Shown: positions 9,523-17,941 of the stretch, piece after piece
How positions within the stretch are numbered: the stretch's first letter is position 1
Layout: each line of letters starts with the position of its first letter
DNA from: Chloroflexota bacterium
GTDB lineage: Bacteria; Chloroflexota; Ktedonobacteria; Ktedonobacterales; Ktedonobacteraceae
DNA: 40,554 nucleotides
Direction: 5' to 3'
Assembly: GCA_902810755.1 (NCBI GenBank)
Contig: CADDYT010000050.1
Coordinates: forward strand, 1 to 40,554
Notes under the pieces: model-generated
Told to the model about the DNA's origin: nothing
Seen by the model: the letters and a program-made list of their open reading frames with translations, nothing else
The model's database searches: none
Made by a program: the position numbers and the translations under genes

Positions 9523-11046
9523 ATTGACGTTTAGACTATTCAAACCAAAAGGCAGCCCAAGATTGCCAAAGGCTGCCTGATGAGGTAAGGTTCTTTGCAT
9601 CAAACCAACCGAAGCAAAGGACGCTTACGCTATGAACCTTAACACATTGAAACAGCTTCGTCAGCAGGTCTACCACTGCTATGAGCGCAGTGCCGATACA
9701 CTCTTTGAACTGTGCGATGCGTTGAGCAGTGAAGTGACGGCGCGCTCGCTGCCCGAACTGTCGCTCTCGCCCTTCTTCCGGCGCCAATGGGCCAGCGTCT
9801 ATGAAGCTCTGGAAGGGAAGATGGCTTGATCGATGAAGAGCGCTGGATGACTACTTGGGCGACGGCTCTGCTGCAAGAGCACGACGGTCCGGTGTGGATC
9901 AGCATTGATAGCACCAGTATTGCACGCCCCGAAGCCGAAACCAGTCCGGATCGCGCGATGATCTACCTGCCCAATTTGCCCCATGCGACCAAACCCGTCA
10001 GCGTCGGCTGGCAGTTCTCGACCGTGATGCTTTTGCCCTCGACGCCTAGTAGTTGGGGAGCCATTCTCTCGCAGCGTCGGATCGCAAGCACGCAGACGGC
10101 GATCTCGGTGGGCATCGAGCAACTGGAGGCGCTGCGTCCCTTGCTCCCGGCGTCGGCGCGCTTGCTTGCGGACCGCTGGTATGTGAGCGCTGCGTTTGTC
10201 CAGGCCTGTCAGCGGCTGGGGATGGCCGCCTTGATGCGTTTGAAACGCAATCGCAAGCTCTATCGAGCTGCGCCTGCGCATCCACCTGGGAAAGGCGGGA
10301 CTCCACGCAAAGACGGGGAACTCTTTCAAGGCAGTCGCCCCCAAACCTGGGGAGAACCCGATGCCTGCTGGAGTGGCACCGATTGGCGCGGCAAGCTGCT
10401 GCAAGTCCAGGCATGGAAGCACTTGCACTTCCGACAAGCGCGAGAGGTGGAGGTCACCGTGTTTCGCGTCTTGCGGCAAGGAGCCAGCGGGACCAAGCGT
10501 GATCCGCGCGAAAGCTGGTTTGTCTGGGTAGGGGAGCACGACCTTCCGCTTGCCGAGGTGGCAGAGAGGTATCGACGACGCTTCTCTCACGAACACAGCT
10601 ATCGTTTTCTCAAACAGGATTTGCTCTGGACGAAGGTGCATGTGCGCACACCTGAGCAGTTTGAGCGCTGGAGTCTGGTTGTCGCGACGACAATGAACCA
10701 ACTGGTCGTGGCTCGTTCGCTTGGGCAGGCCATCTACCGTCCCTGGGAACGGTGGCGCGAGCGCCTGACCCCTCGACAAGTGCGTCGAGCCATGGCAGCC
10801 CTTTTGCCGCAGGTTGGCACACCAGCGCGCGTGCCCAAACCACGCGGAAAAGCGCCAGGACGAGTCAAAGGCTGCCATCCTGCAAAGGCTGCACGCTTTG
10901 AGGTGGTGCGCAAGCCCAAACCGGTGCCTAAAAAGCGTCGCAAAAGCGCTTGATGGCATCGTTTCTGTACTCATCGCGTCTCACTTCTGAACCTGCTTCC
11001 CAACTGGGTAGCGGTTCGGCTAAGTTCTCGTAGTCTAAACATCAAT
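9523..11046 (+). mobile_element. IS701-like insertion sequence
   Basis: The element carries a DDE transposase with IS701/IS4-type features and is bounded by inverted repeats: TTGACGTTTAGACTA at 9524-9538 and its complement (TTGATGTTTAGACTA read inward) at 11031-11045, 14 of 15 bases matching. One further base at each side also pairs. I find no flanking target duplication, so the exact ends are uncertain by a few bases. The transposase frame is broken, so the copy is probably inactive on its own. Confidence 0.75.
9632..10953 (+). pseudogene. IS701-like transposase, frameshifted
   Basis: The transposase is split. Residues 1-65 read from the ATG at 9632 to a TGA at 9827-9829, and the remaining 375 residues continue in another frame from about 9826. 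The two parts together give the usual length of about 440 residues, with DDE-type blocks such as WISIDSTSIARP, LLADRWYVSAAFV and a C-terminal FSHEHSYRFLKQDLLW containing the Glu region. The break lies at a tandem GGAAGGGAAG (9811-9820); removing one copy of the 5-bp unit restores one frame reading EALE-D-GLIDEERW. I see no slippery heptamer or other sign of programmed shifting, so mutation is the better explanation. Confidence 0.75.
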
Positions 11047-11085
11047 TCCAACGGTGCTTGCCCGTTCCATCTGCGTTCTTGATAT

Positions 11086-11116
11086 ACACGAGCGAAGGTA
11101 GCAAAAGGTTGGCGAG
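11086..11116. repeat. 31-bp direct repeat, copy 1
   Basis: The bases from 11086 to 11116 match 15396-15426 at 29 of 31 positions (core GAGCGAAGGT then GCAAAAGGTTGGC). This copy lies just right of the IS701-like element and downstream of the frameshifted membrane gene. The other copy is immediately upstream of the 2TM-protein gene. It may be a duplicated upstream region whose gene was lost. Confidence 0.6.
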
Positions 11117-11122
11117 GTTCTC

Positions 11123-11474
11123 CTAAGCAGATCCTACTGGTTCTTGCTCGATCACCGCTGATCTGTCAGATGCCGCTTCCTTGCGGACGATCAGCGTGAT
11201 GGCGACCGACAGCCACCACAACCCCTGGACACTCGCCAGAATGTCGACCACATGCTGAATGGGAGCGAAGAGCGCGATGATCCCTAAGACGGCGAAAGAC
11301 AATCAGCACCAAAGAAAGAACTGGTGCGAGGAACTGCAAAAACCCAAGACCTTGCATTTGAGGGGTAACCGAGAAGACTGACGGGACAATACCCCCAATC
11401 AGCGAGAGCAGGCCGGCAAGAACTTGCACAAAGATGATGACAATCAGGCCATGCGGCCGTGTGGGAGATTTCAT
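11123..11474 (-). pseudogene. Frameshifted small membrane protein
   Basis: From the ATG at 11474 the first 60 residues form two hydrophobic helices (GLIVIIFVQVLAGLLSLIGGI and FLQFLAPVLSLVLIVF). The zero frame then turns into Arg/His/Cys-rich nonsense near 11300. A one-base change at the TTT of GTCTTTCGCC puts the reading into another frame that continues as a membrane protein (FAVLGIIALFAPIQHVV, then LWWLSVAITLIVRK) and stops at TAG, 11123-11125. The repaired protein would have about 116 residues and four membrane helices. This is either a decayed gene or a sequencing error. The family is not recognised. Confidence 0.65.
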
Positions 11475-11845
11475 GACGCCACAAACCTTTCTAGTTCAGC
11501 CCTTGACGAAGGACAAAGGCGTTCTGAGCGCCGGTAGGAATGATCAATCCGGTACCCAGTCCGAATCCTTGGGAGAAGTGTGAGACGGAAAACACGTTGA
11601 AGTGACATCGTCGAACTCCTTTTCTCATCTGCTTATCAATTCTCAGCAAAGCGGTCTGGCTTGTCGTTGGGAGTCTGCCTTATCTGCATGGAGGACTCCT
11701 GCGGGTCAGGTAGTACACAGACAGACCAGGAGCTTCACCGGTGAGAGAAATATACCCGTGTTGTGCTGCCTAAGACATCGGAAGAACCTCCAAATACGAG
11801 AAGCCTTGCCAGGAAGGCAGAGATTGCTGCTATGCGAAGAAATAC
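11475..11845. other. Intergenic stretch, no gene seen
   Basis: About 370 bases between the frameshifted membrane gene and the terminator of the cyclase-type regulator. A plus-strand frame from 11602 is open for 92 codons, but it has no ribosome site and no recognisable composition. I see nothing else in it. Confidence 0.4.
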
Positions 11846-11873
11846 CCATTCAGCCTATCCTATGGCTGAATGG
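11846..11873 (-). terminator. Terminator hairpin after the cyclase-STAND-LuxR gene
   Basis: A perfect 10-bp stem, CCATTCAGCC (11846-11855) with GGCTGAATGG (11864-11873), has an 8-base loop. It begins 21 bases past the stop codon of the minus-strand gene that ends at 11895. On that strand the stem is followed by the T-rich GTATTTCTTC, which fits rho-independent termination. Confidence 0.7.
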
Positions 11874-11894
11874 TCGATGAGTGAAGTATGGGTA

Positions 11895-14800
11895 TCAGGC
11901 CAGGCCATGGCGAAAGGCAAACGCGACGACTGAAGCCCGGTTGTCACTGGTGGTCTTGTTGAAGATGTGCGTCAGATGATGAGCGATCGTCTTCTCACTG
12001 AGCGCCAATTCCTGCGCGATCTCGCTATTGGTCAGCCCTTTTGCGACCAGGCGCAGCACCTGCACCTCGCGCGCTGTGAGTCCCGCAGGATAGGTGATTG
12101 CCGGAGAGGGCACCTCTGGAGCGACGGGTAGCACTATCTCCTGTTCTCGCAGATCCATGATCTGATCAGCCATCATCGCCTGACCTCTTGTCCATAGAGC
12201 GGCGAAGGTCTGTTCCCCCAGGCGATTACGGACAAGAGCAACTCGGCGATCATATTCGGCACGGTCGATCAAGGGGATGGGGATATGAACCGCCTCTCGT
12301 AACGCCTCTGCTGTTCCCCATGCCATCGTTGCCCAGGGATACTTCTCCTGAAGCGCAGCAATATATGCCAGTCCTTCCAGGCAAGCGGCGATCCATTCTT
12401 TCATCCCCAGTTTCCTGGCAATGGACAGGCTCTCCTGGTACAAGTTGCCAGCAGCTGTGACATCGTTTTCCGCGAGCGCAACCCTGGCCAGGTGGTAGAG
12501 GGCATACAAGATGCCGTTCGGTTTCCCTATTTTCTTATAAAGGAGATGGCTTTCCTCAAGCAGCGCACGGGCTTGTGCAAGGTCTTTCCTGTGCAGGGCC
12601 AGTTGTCCTCGCAAGGCGCTCAGGGAGGCCAGCCCATCTTCGTCCTTAAGCGCCTCGAAAAGAGGCAGGCTGGCATCGAGGTATGTTTCGGTGCTTGCCA
12701 GCTCGCCCTGTGAGACGAGATGAAGCTGTGCCTTCATAAAAAGTGAATAGGCGATGCCTCGTGTATTGCCCAGTTCCTGATGCAGGGCCAGACTCTCCTC
12801 CAGCAACCTGAAAGCGTTCTGGTATTCTCCAGGCAGGAGATCTAAATAGGCCAGCATGTAGATTGACCAGGCAATGTAGCGTCTGTTGCCGAGTTCTCGA
12901 AAGAGCGCCAGTGCCTCCTCTGCCAGCGCGATATCGATGGCGATATCATCCTTCGCGATCCAGGCCAGCAGATAGAGCGCGTGGGCGATGCCTGACCGAT
13001 CCCCCAGTTCGCGGAAGATCCCTAAGCTTTGCTGGCAATAGGCCTCTGCCTGCTCAAAGTCGCTCTGCAGAAAGGCCAGATTCGCGGCGGTGAAGAGCGC
13101 CCTGGCCTGCAATGGGAGTGCGACTCCTTCTTTCATGGCCAATGCTCGCTCCAGGAAGATTCGTCCTTCCCGAGACGGTCCATGCACGTCCCAAAAAGTC
13201 CGCAGCGCAACTCCCAGTCGCAAGGCGATGGTCATGTCCTGTTTCTCCTGCCCATGCTCAAGCGACCATTGCAAGACCGCCCGGATGTTCTCGTGTTCTC
13301 GCTCTAAGCGCTGCAGCCAGGTGGCCTGTTCGGCACCAGCGTACTCCGGCTCTGCCTGCTCTGTCAGCGCCAGGTAGTAGGCAGCAAGCGCCTGCCAGGC
13401 CGTTTCCTCCTCATGACTCTCACGCAGGCAATCCAGGCCATACTCTCGCACCGTTTCCAGCATGGCGAAGCGCGCCTCATCGCCCTCCGCCTCGCTCTGG
13501 TACAGCAGACTCTTATCGATGAGCGAGGCGAGGATGTCCAGGAGCGGCAGACTTTCACCGACCATCGCTGTACTGACTGCCGTTATGGCATCCAACGTGC
13601 AGCCACCAACAAAGATGGAGAGCAACCGGAAGATTTGCTGCTCCGCTTGATTGAGGAGCTGATAGCTCCAGGCAAGCGTCTTGCGCAGGGTCTGCTGCCG
13701 CTCTGGAACATCGCGTGGGTCACCTGTCAGCACAGCGAGACGCTGGTTTTGCAGGAGCTGCCGGAGCAGCGCAGGCGGCGGCAATAATTTGGTGCGCGCC
13801 GCTGCCAGTTCAAGCGCGAGCGGTATGCCCTCCAAATGAACACAGATCGTGGCAATGGCCTGCATATTCGTCCTTGTCAGTGGCAAACCAGGGTTGATGG
13901 CCAGTGCGCGCTCAAGGAAGAGCGCAACTGATTCGTACTGCCTCAGCACGTCGGTGGCAGGAAGATGTGTCCAGTGAGGAAGCGCGAGCGGTGGCACAGC
14001 AAACTCATACTCCCCCTGCACGCGCAGTACCGCCCGGCTCGTGACCAGCACTTTCAGATGTGGGCAGGCGAGCAGCAGATTGGTAAGATGGGAGGCTGCC
14101 GGAAGAACCTGCTCGAAGTTGTCGAGCACCAGCAGCAGGCGCCTGTCTTGCAGGAATGCTTTCAAATCCTCGACATGTTCGGTACTCTGACCGCGCTGCG
14201 GTTGCGTCAGTCCTAACGTCTGTTTGATAGCTGGCAGAACCAGTCCGGGGTGAACGATGGGAGCCAGCGGCACAAAAGCGACACCATCAGGAAACGTATC
14301 GAGCACCCGATTCGCCACTTCGATCCCGAGGCGTGTTTTCCCGATGCCTCCGGTGCCGGTCAGTGTCAGCAGGCGTACCTCTTCCCGTTGGAGGAGTTCG
14401 CACACTGCTGTGATCTCGCGCTCGCGACCGATCAAGGTGGTCAGCTGCGCTGGAAGATTCTGAAACTGATTCTCGATGGTTCGCGGGGGAGGGAAGTCGG
14501 CTGGTAGTTCCGGGATCACGGCCTGGAAGAGGGACTGGGGACGCGGAAAATCGCGCAGGCGGTGCTCTTCCAGGCACAGCAAGCTCACACCCTCCGGTAA
14601 CTCGTCTTTCACCAGCGCATAGGTTGTAGCTGAAAGCAGCACCTGTCCGCCGTGCGCTGCGTGCATGAGCCGGGCGGCATAGTGAACATCCAATCCGGTG
14701 TAGCCGGTAGGAGTACGTTGTGGCGTTCCTGTGTGCAGTGCCATACGTGTACGCACGACGACATCTTGGGGCCAGGGGTGGGTAGCCAGGAGCCGCTGCA

Positions 14801-15089
14801 CTTCGACCGCCGCTGAGAGTGCATCGCTGGCACGCATGAAGACGGCAAAGCAAGCATCTCCCTGCCTGTCAACTTCGTATCCATTCCAGTGGGAGAAGGA
14901 AGCTTGCAGCAGGTGATGGTAGCGGGTTTGCAGGAGGACGTATTCCTCCTCTCCTATCTGCCGGAGAAGTTGCGTTGATCCCTCGATATCGACGAAGAGC
15001 AAAGTAAGCGTTCCTGTGAGAAGAGTGTACTCCAGGCTTTCCCTCTTCCACACGTCTGGAGCAGGATCACCCTTTGCAGTCATGCTCAT
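11895..15089 (-). CDS. Cyclase-like-STAND(NB-ARC)-TPR-LuxR regulator
   Basis: This 1064-aa regulator begins with a class III nucleotidyl cyclase domain (about 25-200). Both metal-binding aspartates are present (Asp34 in FVDIEGST, Asp78 in RQGDACF), but the position that is Lys in adenylyl cyclases is Asp74, and the usual VN.AARL motif reads VHYAARL. A STAND ATPase (GTGGIGKT, LLLVLDNFEQV), TPR helices and a C-terminal LuxR domain (LTAREVQVLRLVAKGLT) follow. Mycobacterium tuberculosis Rv0386, Rv1358 and Rv2488c have the same general architecture. The ATG at 15089 overlaps the TGA of the 2TM-protein gene by one base (TGATG), which fixes the start and shows coupling; the frame extends to 15143 inside that gene. 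Cyclase activity is doubtful; ATP switching is likely intact. Confidence 0.9.
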   Translation of the reverse strand: MSMTAKGDPAPDVWKRESLEYTLLTGTLTLLFVDIEGSTQLLRQIGEEEYVLLQTRYHHLLQASFSHWNGYEVDRQGDACFAVFMRASDALSAAVEVQRLLATHPWPQDVVVRTRMALHTGTPQRTPTGYTGLDVHYAARLMHAAHGGQVLLSATTYALVKDELPEGVSLLCLEEHRLRDFPRPQSLFQAVIPELPADFPPPRTIENQFQNLPAQLTTLIGREREITAVCELLQREEVRLLTLTGTGGIGKTRLGIEVANRVLDTFPDGVAFVPLAPIVHPGLVLPAIKQTLGLTQPQRGQSTEHVEDLKAFLQDRRLLLVLDNFEQVLPAASHLTNLLLACPHLKVLVTSRAVLRVQGEYEFAVPPLALPHWTHLPATDVLRQYESVALFLERALAINPGLPLTRTNMQAIATICVHLEGIPLALELAAARTKLLPPPALLRQLLQNQRLAVLTGDPRDVPERQQTLRKTLAWSYQLLNQAEQQIFRLLSIFVGGCTLDAITAVSTAMVGESLPLLDILASLIDKSLLYQSEAEGDEARFAMLETVREYGLDCLRESHEEETAWQALAAYYLALTEQAEPEYAGAEQATWLQRLEREHENIRAVLQWSLEHGQEKQDMTIALRLGVALRTFWDVHGPSREGRIFLERALAMKEGVALPLQARALFTAANLAFLQSDFEQAEAYCQQSLGIFRELGDRSGIAHALYLLAWIAKDDIAIDIALAEEALALFRELGNRRYIAWSIYMLAYLDLLPGEYQNAFRLLEESLALHQELGNTRGIAYSLFMKAQLHLVSQGELASTETYLDASLPLFEALKDEDGLASLSALRGQLALHRKDLAQARALLEESHLLYKKIGKPNGILYALYHLARVALAENDVTAAGNLYQESLSIARKLGMKEWIAACLEGLAYIAALQEKYPWATMAWGTAEALREAVHIPIPLIDRAEYDRRVALVRNRLGEQTFAALWTRGQAMMADQIMDLREQEIVLPVAPEVPSPAITYPAGLTAREVQVLRLVAKGLTNSEIAQELALSEKTIAHHLTHIFNKTTSDNRASVVAFAFRHGLA

Positions 15090-15370
15090 CACCTCACCTC
15101 TTGCTCCTGTTCCATGATTTCCCTGATTTTTCGCTCCTCCCACTCCTTTTCCCAGGTGCTACCGACTCCATACACGAGGAAGGCATGTACTGCCATGGCA
15201 ATACCCCATCCCAGGAGCGGCCAGTAGAACCATAGGCTCGCAGGGTCCGTGAGCAGGTTGATAAGGAGGAGCAACATGTTGACGAATACATAGACTGCCA
15301 CATGGACGTAGAAGTTACGCAGTTGCTGGACACGCGTTCGAGCACGCAGGTAGCGTTCCTGTTCAATCAT
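15089..15370 (-). CDS. 2TM-domain small membrane protein
   Basis: A 93-aa protein with two membrane helices (about residues 21-45 and 52-72) between a charged N-terminus (ERYLRARTRVQQLRNFYVH) and a Glu/Arg-rich C-terminal tail (EKEWEERKIREIMEQEQE). This is the 2TM-domain layout often found at the end of, or next to, sensor kinases and other signalling proteins. The ATG at 15370 is preceded by AAGGGA six bases upstream; an upstream extension to 15445 lacks a site and runs through a repeated non-coding sequence. Its stop overlaps the start of the cyclase-STAND-LuxR gene, so it is probably the membrane partner of that regulator. Confidence 0.8.
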   Translation of the reverse strand: MIEQERYLRARTRVQQLRNFYVHVAVYVFVNMLLLLINLLTDPASLWFYWPLLGWGIAMAVHAFLVYGVGSTWEKEWEERKIREIMEQEQEVR

Positions 15371-15811
15371 GGCATGTCCCTTTCTTTCTTCACAGACACG
15401 AGCGAAGGTGGCAAAAGGTTGGCAAGAGCCGATCAATCCTGGCAAATTTGAGCCACTGGTAAGATGCTTAACCAGTGAGAAAGATCTGATCTCGCGTATC
15501 CCGAGTGGAAGTATAGCCGAAGTTGAAGCATATTGAGATGTGTCCAGTGGACTATTTTTGCCTGCTGAAAGTACGATTAACCACAGCAGACCGGGCCGTG
15601 AGCGGAGCCAGAAGTCATGTGACTTCTGGCTAGAGAAAATCCCACTTGTGGCATATTGCCGTGCGCACAGCTTTCTGGTATGCTCAGAGTAGCAAACGAT
15701 ACGTGATTTGCAGGTATTTCCAATCCTTCCCGGCTATCTGCCTTGCAGGAGCCGTGCAATCCTCTCAGAAGAGAGATAGCGTCTTTCAGTACACCGGCAG
15801 ACGAGAATAGT
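15371..15811. other. Divergent intergenic region with repeat and operator-like palindrome
   Basis: About 440 bases between the minus-strand 2TM operon and the plus-strand membrane gene. It holds the second copy of a 31-bp repeat at 15396-15426, directly upstream of the 2TM gene, a GGCTATACTT stretch (minus strand, near 15505) that could be a -10, and a long perfect inverted repeat at 15606-15631 that is listed separately. No gene is seen. Confidence 0.5.
15606..15631. promoter_or_regulatory. Perfect 12-bp inverted repeat, operator or hairpin
   Basis: AGCCAGAAGTCA at 15606-15617 and TGACTTCTGGCT at 15620-15631 are exact inverted repeats separated by two bases. With only a 2-base centre and no T-run on either side it looks more like a binding site for a dimeric regulator than a terminator. 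It lies in a divergent intergenic region. Confidence 0.5.
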
Positions 15812-16372
15812 ATGCAAAAAGAAACCCGGGACGTTGCTATAAAGCGGCCACACCAGAGGCGGAGGTGGACCTGGTGGCTGATACCCAGGCCGTTTTCTCT
15901 GGTTTCAACGGCATTTTATCTCTGCGTGTTCATCCCTTTTCTGGTGCTTTTCGCTACTGGGCAACAGTATCAGGGTGAGTGGTGGCGCGTACTCTTGATG
16001 ACTGCCGCTATCGCCCTGTTCTTTGCCATTGACCGTCTGGAGTACTGGCGCTACGGCGAAGAGACACCTCTGTGGATTGCACTCGTCCTTTTCGTCATGC
16101 GCATCCTGCTGTATGAAGCCGTCGCCTGGCTCGATTCCTTCAACTTCTCACCTATTCTCGCTGTCTTCATGCCAGTTCTGGGGTTCTGGTACTTTGGCAG
16201 TGCAGTAGCCTATGGGTTAGGATTTCTGGCCTGTGTGGACTATGCGCTCCATCACGTGGTGAATACACCCGATTGGTTGACCAATCCCTATCAAATCCAT
16301 GCCAATTATCTCTTCGTCAGGGATCAAGAGAAAAAGAATAATCTTTGCTATATAGCCGGAAGCGATAGTTGA
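15812..16372 (+). CDS. Multi-helix membrane protein, 186 aa
   Basis: Five or so hydrophobic segments follow a basic N-terminus (KRPHQRRRWTWWLIPRP), for example AFYLCVFIPFLVLFATG, VLLMTAAIALFFAI, LWIALVLFVMRILLYEAV and SPILAVFMPVLGFWYFGSAVAYGLG. The protein ends in a short polar tail. It resembles the N-terminal membrane-sensor half of some Chloroflexota histidine kinases, but there is no kinase domain and the frame stops at 16372, so it could be a stand-alone membrane protein or a truncated sensor. The ATG at 15812 is chosen because the longer frame from 15743 has no site; the ribosome site at 15812 is weak as well. Confidence 0.6.
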   Translation: MQKETRDVAIKRPHQRRRWTWWLIPRPFSLVSTAFYLCVFIPFLVLFATGQQYQGEWWRVLLMTAAIALFFAIDRLEYWRYGEETPLWIALVLFVMRILLYEAVAWLDSFNFSPILAVFMPVLGFWYFGSAVAYGLGFLACVDYALHHVVNTPDWLTNPYQIHANYLFVRDQEKKNNLCYIAGSDS

Positions 16373-16383
16373 TGAAATGCGGT

Positions 16384-16677
16384 CTACCGTTTTGAGGATG
16401 GGGCTGCTTCCTCTTCCAGCCGCTTGAACTCGTAGACCTTCATCGCTGTCAGAGCTGGGACCGTCCCGTCTTCAGCGACCTGAAACTCAATGAGTCCACC
16501 TGTCCACACACATTGTGTTGCGCTGATTGGCATGCCTACGCCTTCTCGCACGTGGTCATCAGTGTCATGCAGGTGAAGCAGCAGGTGCTCATTGCTGACC
16601 TGGATGGTGATGGTTTCCCCAGTGTTCTCTTCCTGGTAGATGCCGCTGTAGGAGCGCCAGATATGAAAACAGTACAC
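16384..16677 (-). pseudogene. Possible remnant of a hydrolase C-terminal domain
   Basis: The frame gives 97 residues beginning with a GTG that has no ribosome site. The sequence W-x2-Y-x-G-x-Y followed by a beta-rich stretch (ETITIQVSNEHLLLHLHD) resembles the C-terminal domain found after serine beta-lactamase-like hydrolases. Upstream in the same direction the frame is closed and neighbouring frames do not give a convincing N-terminal part. I read it as the 3' remnant of a lost gene, but an independent small gene cannot be excluded. Confidence 0.35.
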
Positions 16678-16781
16678 CCACGCTGTTCAAGTCGTTGAAG
16701 CCACCTGGGGAGGGAAGAGAACTTATTCCATCTCAAATCCAAGCACCCGATTGTTGGTGGAACCTCCTGGTCTCTCGTTGG

Positions 16782-16810
16782 TTGACAGGACGGACGACAT
16801 AGTATAGAAT
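16782..16810 (+). promoter_or_regulatory. Sigma70-type promoter of the VOC gene
   Basis: TTGACA (16782-16787), a 17-base spacer and TAGAAT (16805-16810) make a near-consensus promoter. The expected transcription start is at about 16817, which is the A of the ATG of the next gene, so the message would be leaderless. This agrees with the absence of a ribosome site in front of that gene. Confidence 0.6.
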
Positions 16811-16816
16811 GGATGC

Positions 16817-17257
16817 ATGGTACTGAAACGAATGGACAACGTCGGCATCGTGGTGGAATCCCTCGATGCCGCTATCTCTTTTTTCGCGGAGCTGGGCCTC
16901 GAGCTCGAAGGGCGAGCCATGGTCGAAGGCCAGTGGGCAGGGCGCGTGACGGGACTGGGCGAGCAGCGCGTGGAGATCGCCATGATGCGCACGCCAGATG
17001 GCCACAGCCGGCTCGAGCTCTCGCGATTTCTCACGCCTCCTGTGGTCGCCGATCACCGGAACGCCCCAGTGAACGCTCTGGGCTACCTGCGCGTCATGTT
17101 TGCCGTGGACGACATCGACGAGACGCTCGTCCGGCTCCGCAAGCACGGGGCAGAGCTTGTCAGCAGCGAAGTGGTCCAGTACCAGGACGCCTATCGGCTC
17201 TGCTACCTCCGCGGACCGGAAGGACTTCTCATCGGGCTGGCCCAGGAACTCGGCTGA
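16817..17257 (+). CDS. VOC (glyoxalase/dioxygenase fold) family protein
   Basis: The 146-aa protein has the two beta-alpha-beta-beta-beta modules of the vicinal oxygen chelate superfamily. It opens with MDNVGIVVESLDAAISFFAELGLELEG, and the second module begins VMFAVDDIDETLVRLRKHGAELV. It ends with the family's LRGPEGLLIGLAQELG, in which the final Glu is the usual metal ligand. The family includes glyoxalases, ring-cleaving dioxygenases and resistance proteins that bind fosfomycin or bleomycin; the substrate cannot be told here. The ATG at 16817 coincides with the predicted transcription start. The gene is strikingly GC-rich compared with its neighbours, which may indicate separate transfer. 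The 174 bases after it hold nothing I can name. Confidence 0.85.
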   Translation: MVLKRMDNVGIVVESLDAAISFFAELGLELEGRAMVEGQWAGRVTGLGEQRVEIAMMRTPDGHSRLELSRFLTPPVVADHRNAPVNALGYLRVMFAVDDIDETLVRLRKHGAELVSSEVVQYQDAYRLCYLRGPEGLLIGLAQELG

Positions 17258-17431
17258 GTCGCCGCGGCTTCACGTGTCTGCTGGAGATCAGTTACGGTGA
17301 GGGCTTCGGCCAGTGATCCAGGGACAAGGGTCCGAAGTTCGAGGAGTGTGCGGGAGAGGGCTTCTTGCATCACAGAGGGGCGCTGCTCTACAGCCTTCTG
17401 GAGCATGAATGGCAACCAGAGATGCCTGAGT

Positions 17432-17941
17432 TCAGATGAGCCTGTGATTATTGCCCTCTGTGGAGCGGGGTTGAAAGCGGCCTAGCCCTTCCTGCAACAT
17501 CTGGGCACGTTCGAATCGACCAAGCTTCCGGTACGCCTGGGCCTCGTACTCCAGCGAAAGGACCGGTATATCCATCCCCTCGAATGCCACATAGCGCTTA
17601 TGACGGCCCAGGTCGACGGGGTCTTCCCAACTGCCATCCGGGAGGTGCTTCTGGAGATCGCCCATCAACTCGACCGTGATGCCGTCGATCTGCAATGCGC
17701 CAAAGTGGGAGCGGATGCGCTCGGTGGAGGAGAATGCCACCTTCCTCGTCACAGACGATGCGAAGCGGCGTTCGATCTCGTAGGCTCCCGCTTCGTCCGT
17801 TTGGATATCGATATCATGGGGAGTGAGAGGCAGGCCCTGAAGGGCAAAACTCAGGCTGCCTGTCACGACCCAGTTGACGCCGCTTGCCGCAAGTTCGTTG
17901 TAGAGCTTGCGCAGAACAGCGCTGAACGCTGGCTCGATCAT
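17432..17941 (-). CDS. Small nucleotidyltransferase, cassette B
   Basis: The 169-aa protein is nearly identical to the one at 282-755 through residue 155 and then has a different tail (GLGRFQPRSTEG). The nucleotidyltransferase signature is intact: Gly28-Ser29, and Asp43 with Asp45 in HDIDI. Its ATG overlaps the TGA of the upstream SAM methyltransferase gene (ATGA at 17938-17941), so the two are translationally coupled and the protein is likely made in step with the methyltransferase. It closes the minus-strand run regulator, P450, SDR, methyltransferase, nucleotidyltransferase. The modified substrate is unknown. Confidence 0.82.
   Translation of the reverse strand: MIEPAFSAVLRKLYNELAASGVNWVVTGSLSFALQGLPLTPHDIDIQTDEAGAYEIERRFASSVTRKVAFSSTERIRSHFGALQIDGITVELMGDLQKHLPDGSWEDPVDLGRHKRYVAFEGMDIPVLSLEYEAQAYRKLGRFERAQMLQEGLGRFQPRSTEGNNHRLI

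Noticed and set aside
9811..9829. Programmed frameshift in the IS701-like transposase
   Set aside because: No slippery heptamer or stimulatory structure is visible, and a 5-bp tandem duplication explains the break more simply.
11069..11085. Short minus-strand start (MERASTVGID) ending in the IS701-like right end, considered as a gene split by the IS
   Set aside because: The other side of the element does not continue it in a recognisable way and no target duplication allows a join.
11602..11880. Plus-strand 92-codon frame before the regulator terminator
   Set aside because: It lacks a ribosome site, has no recognisable composition and runs into the terminator hairpin.
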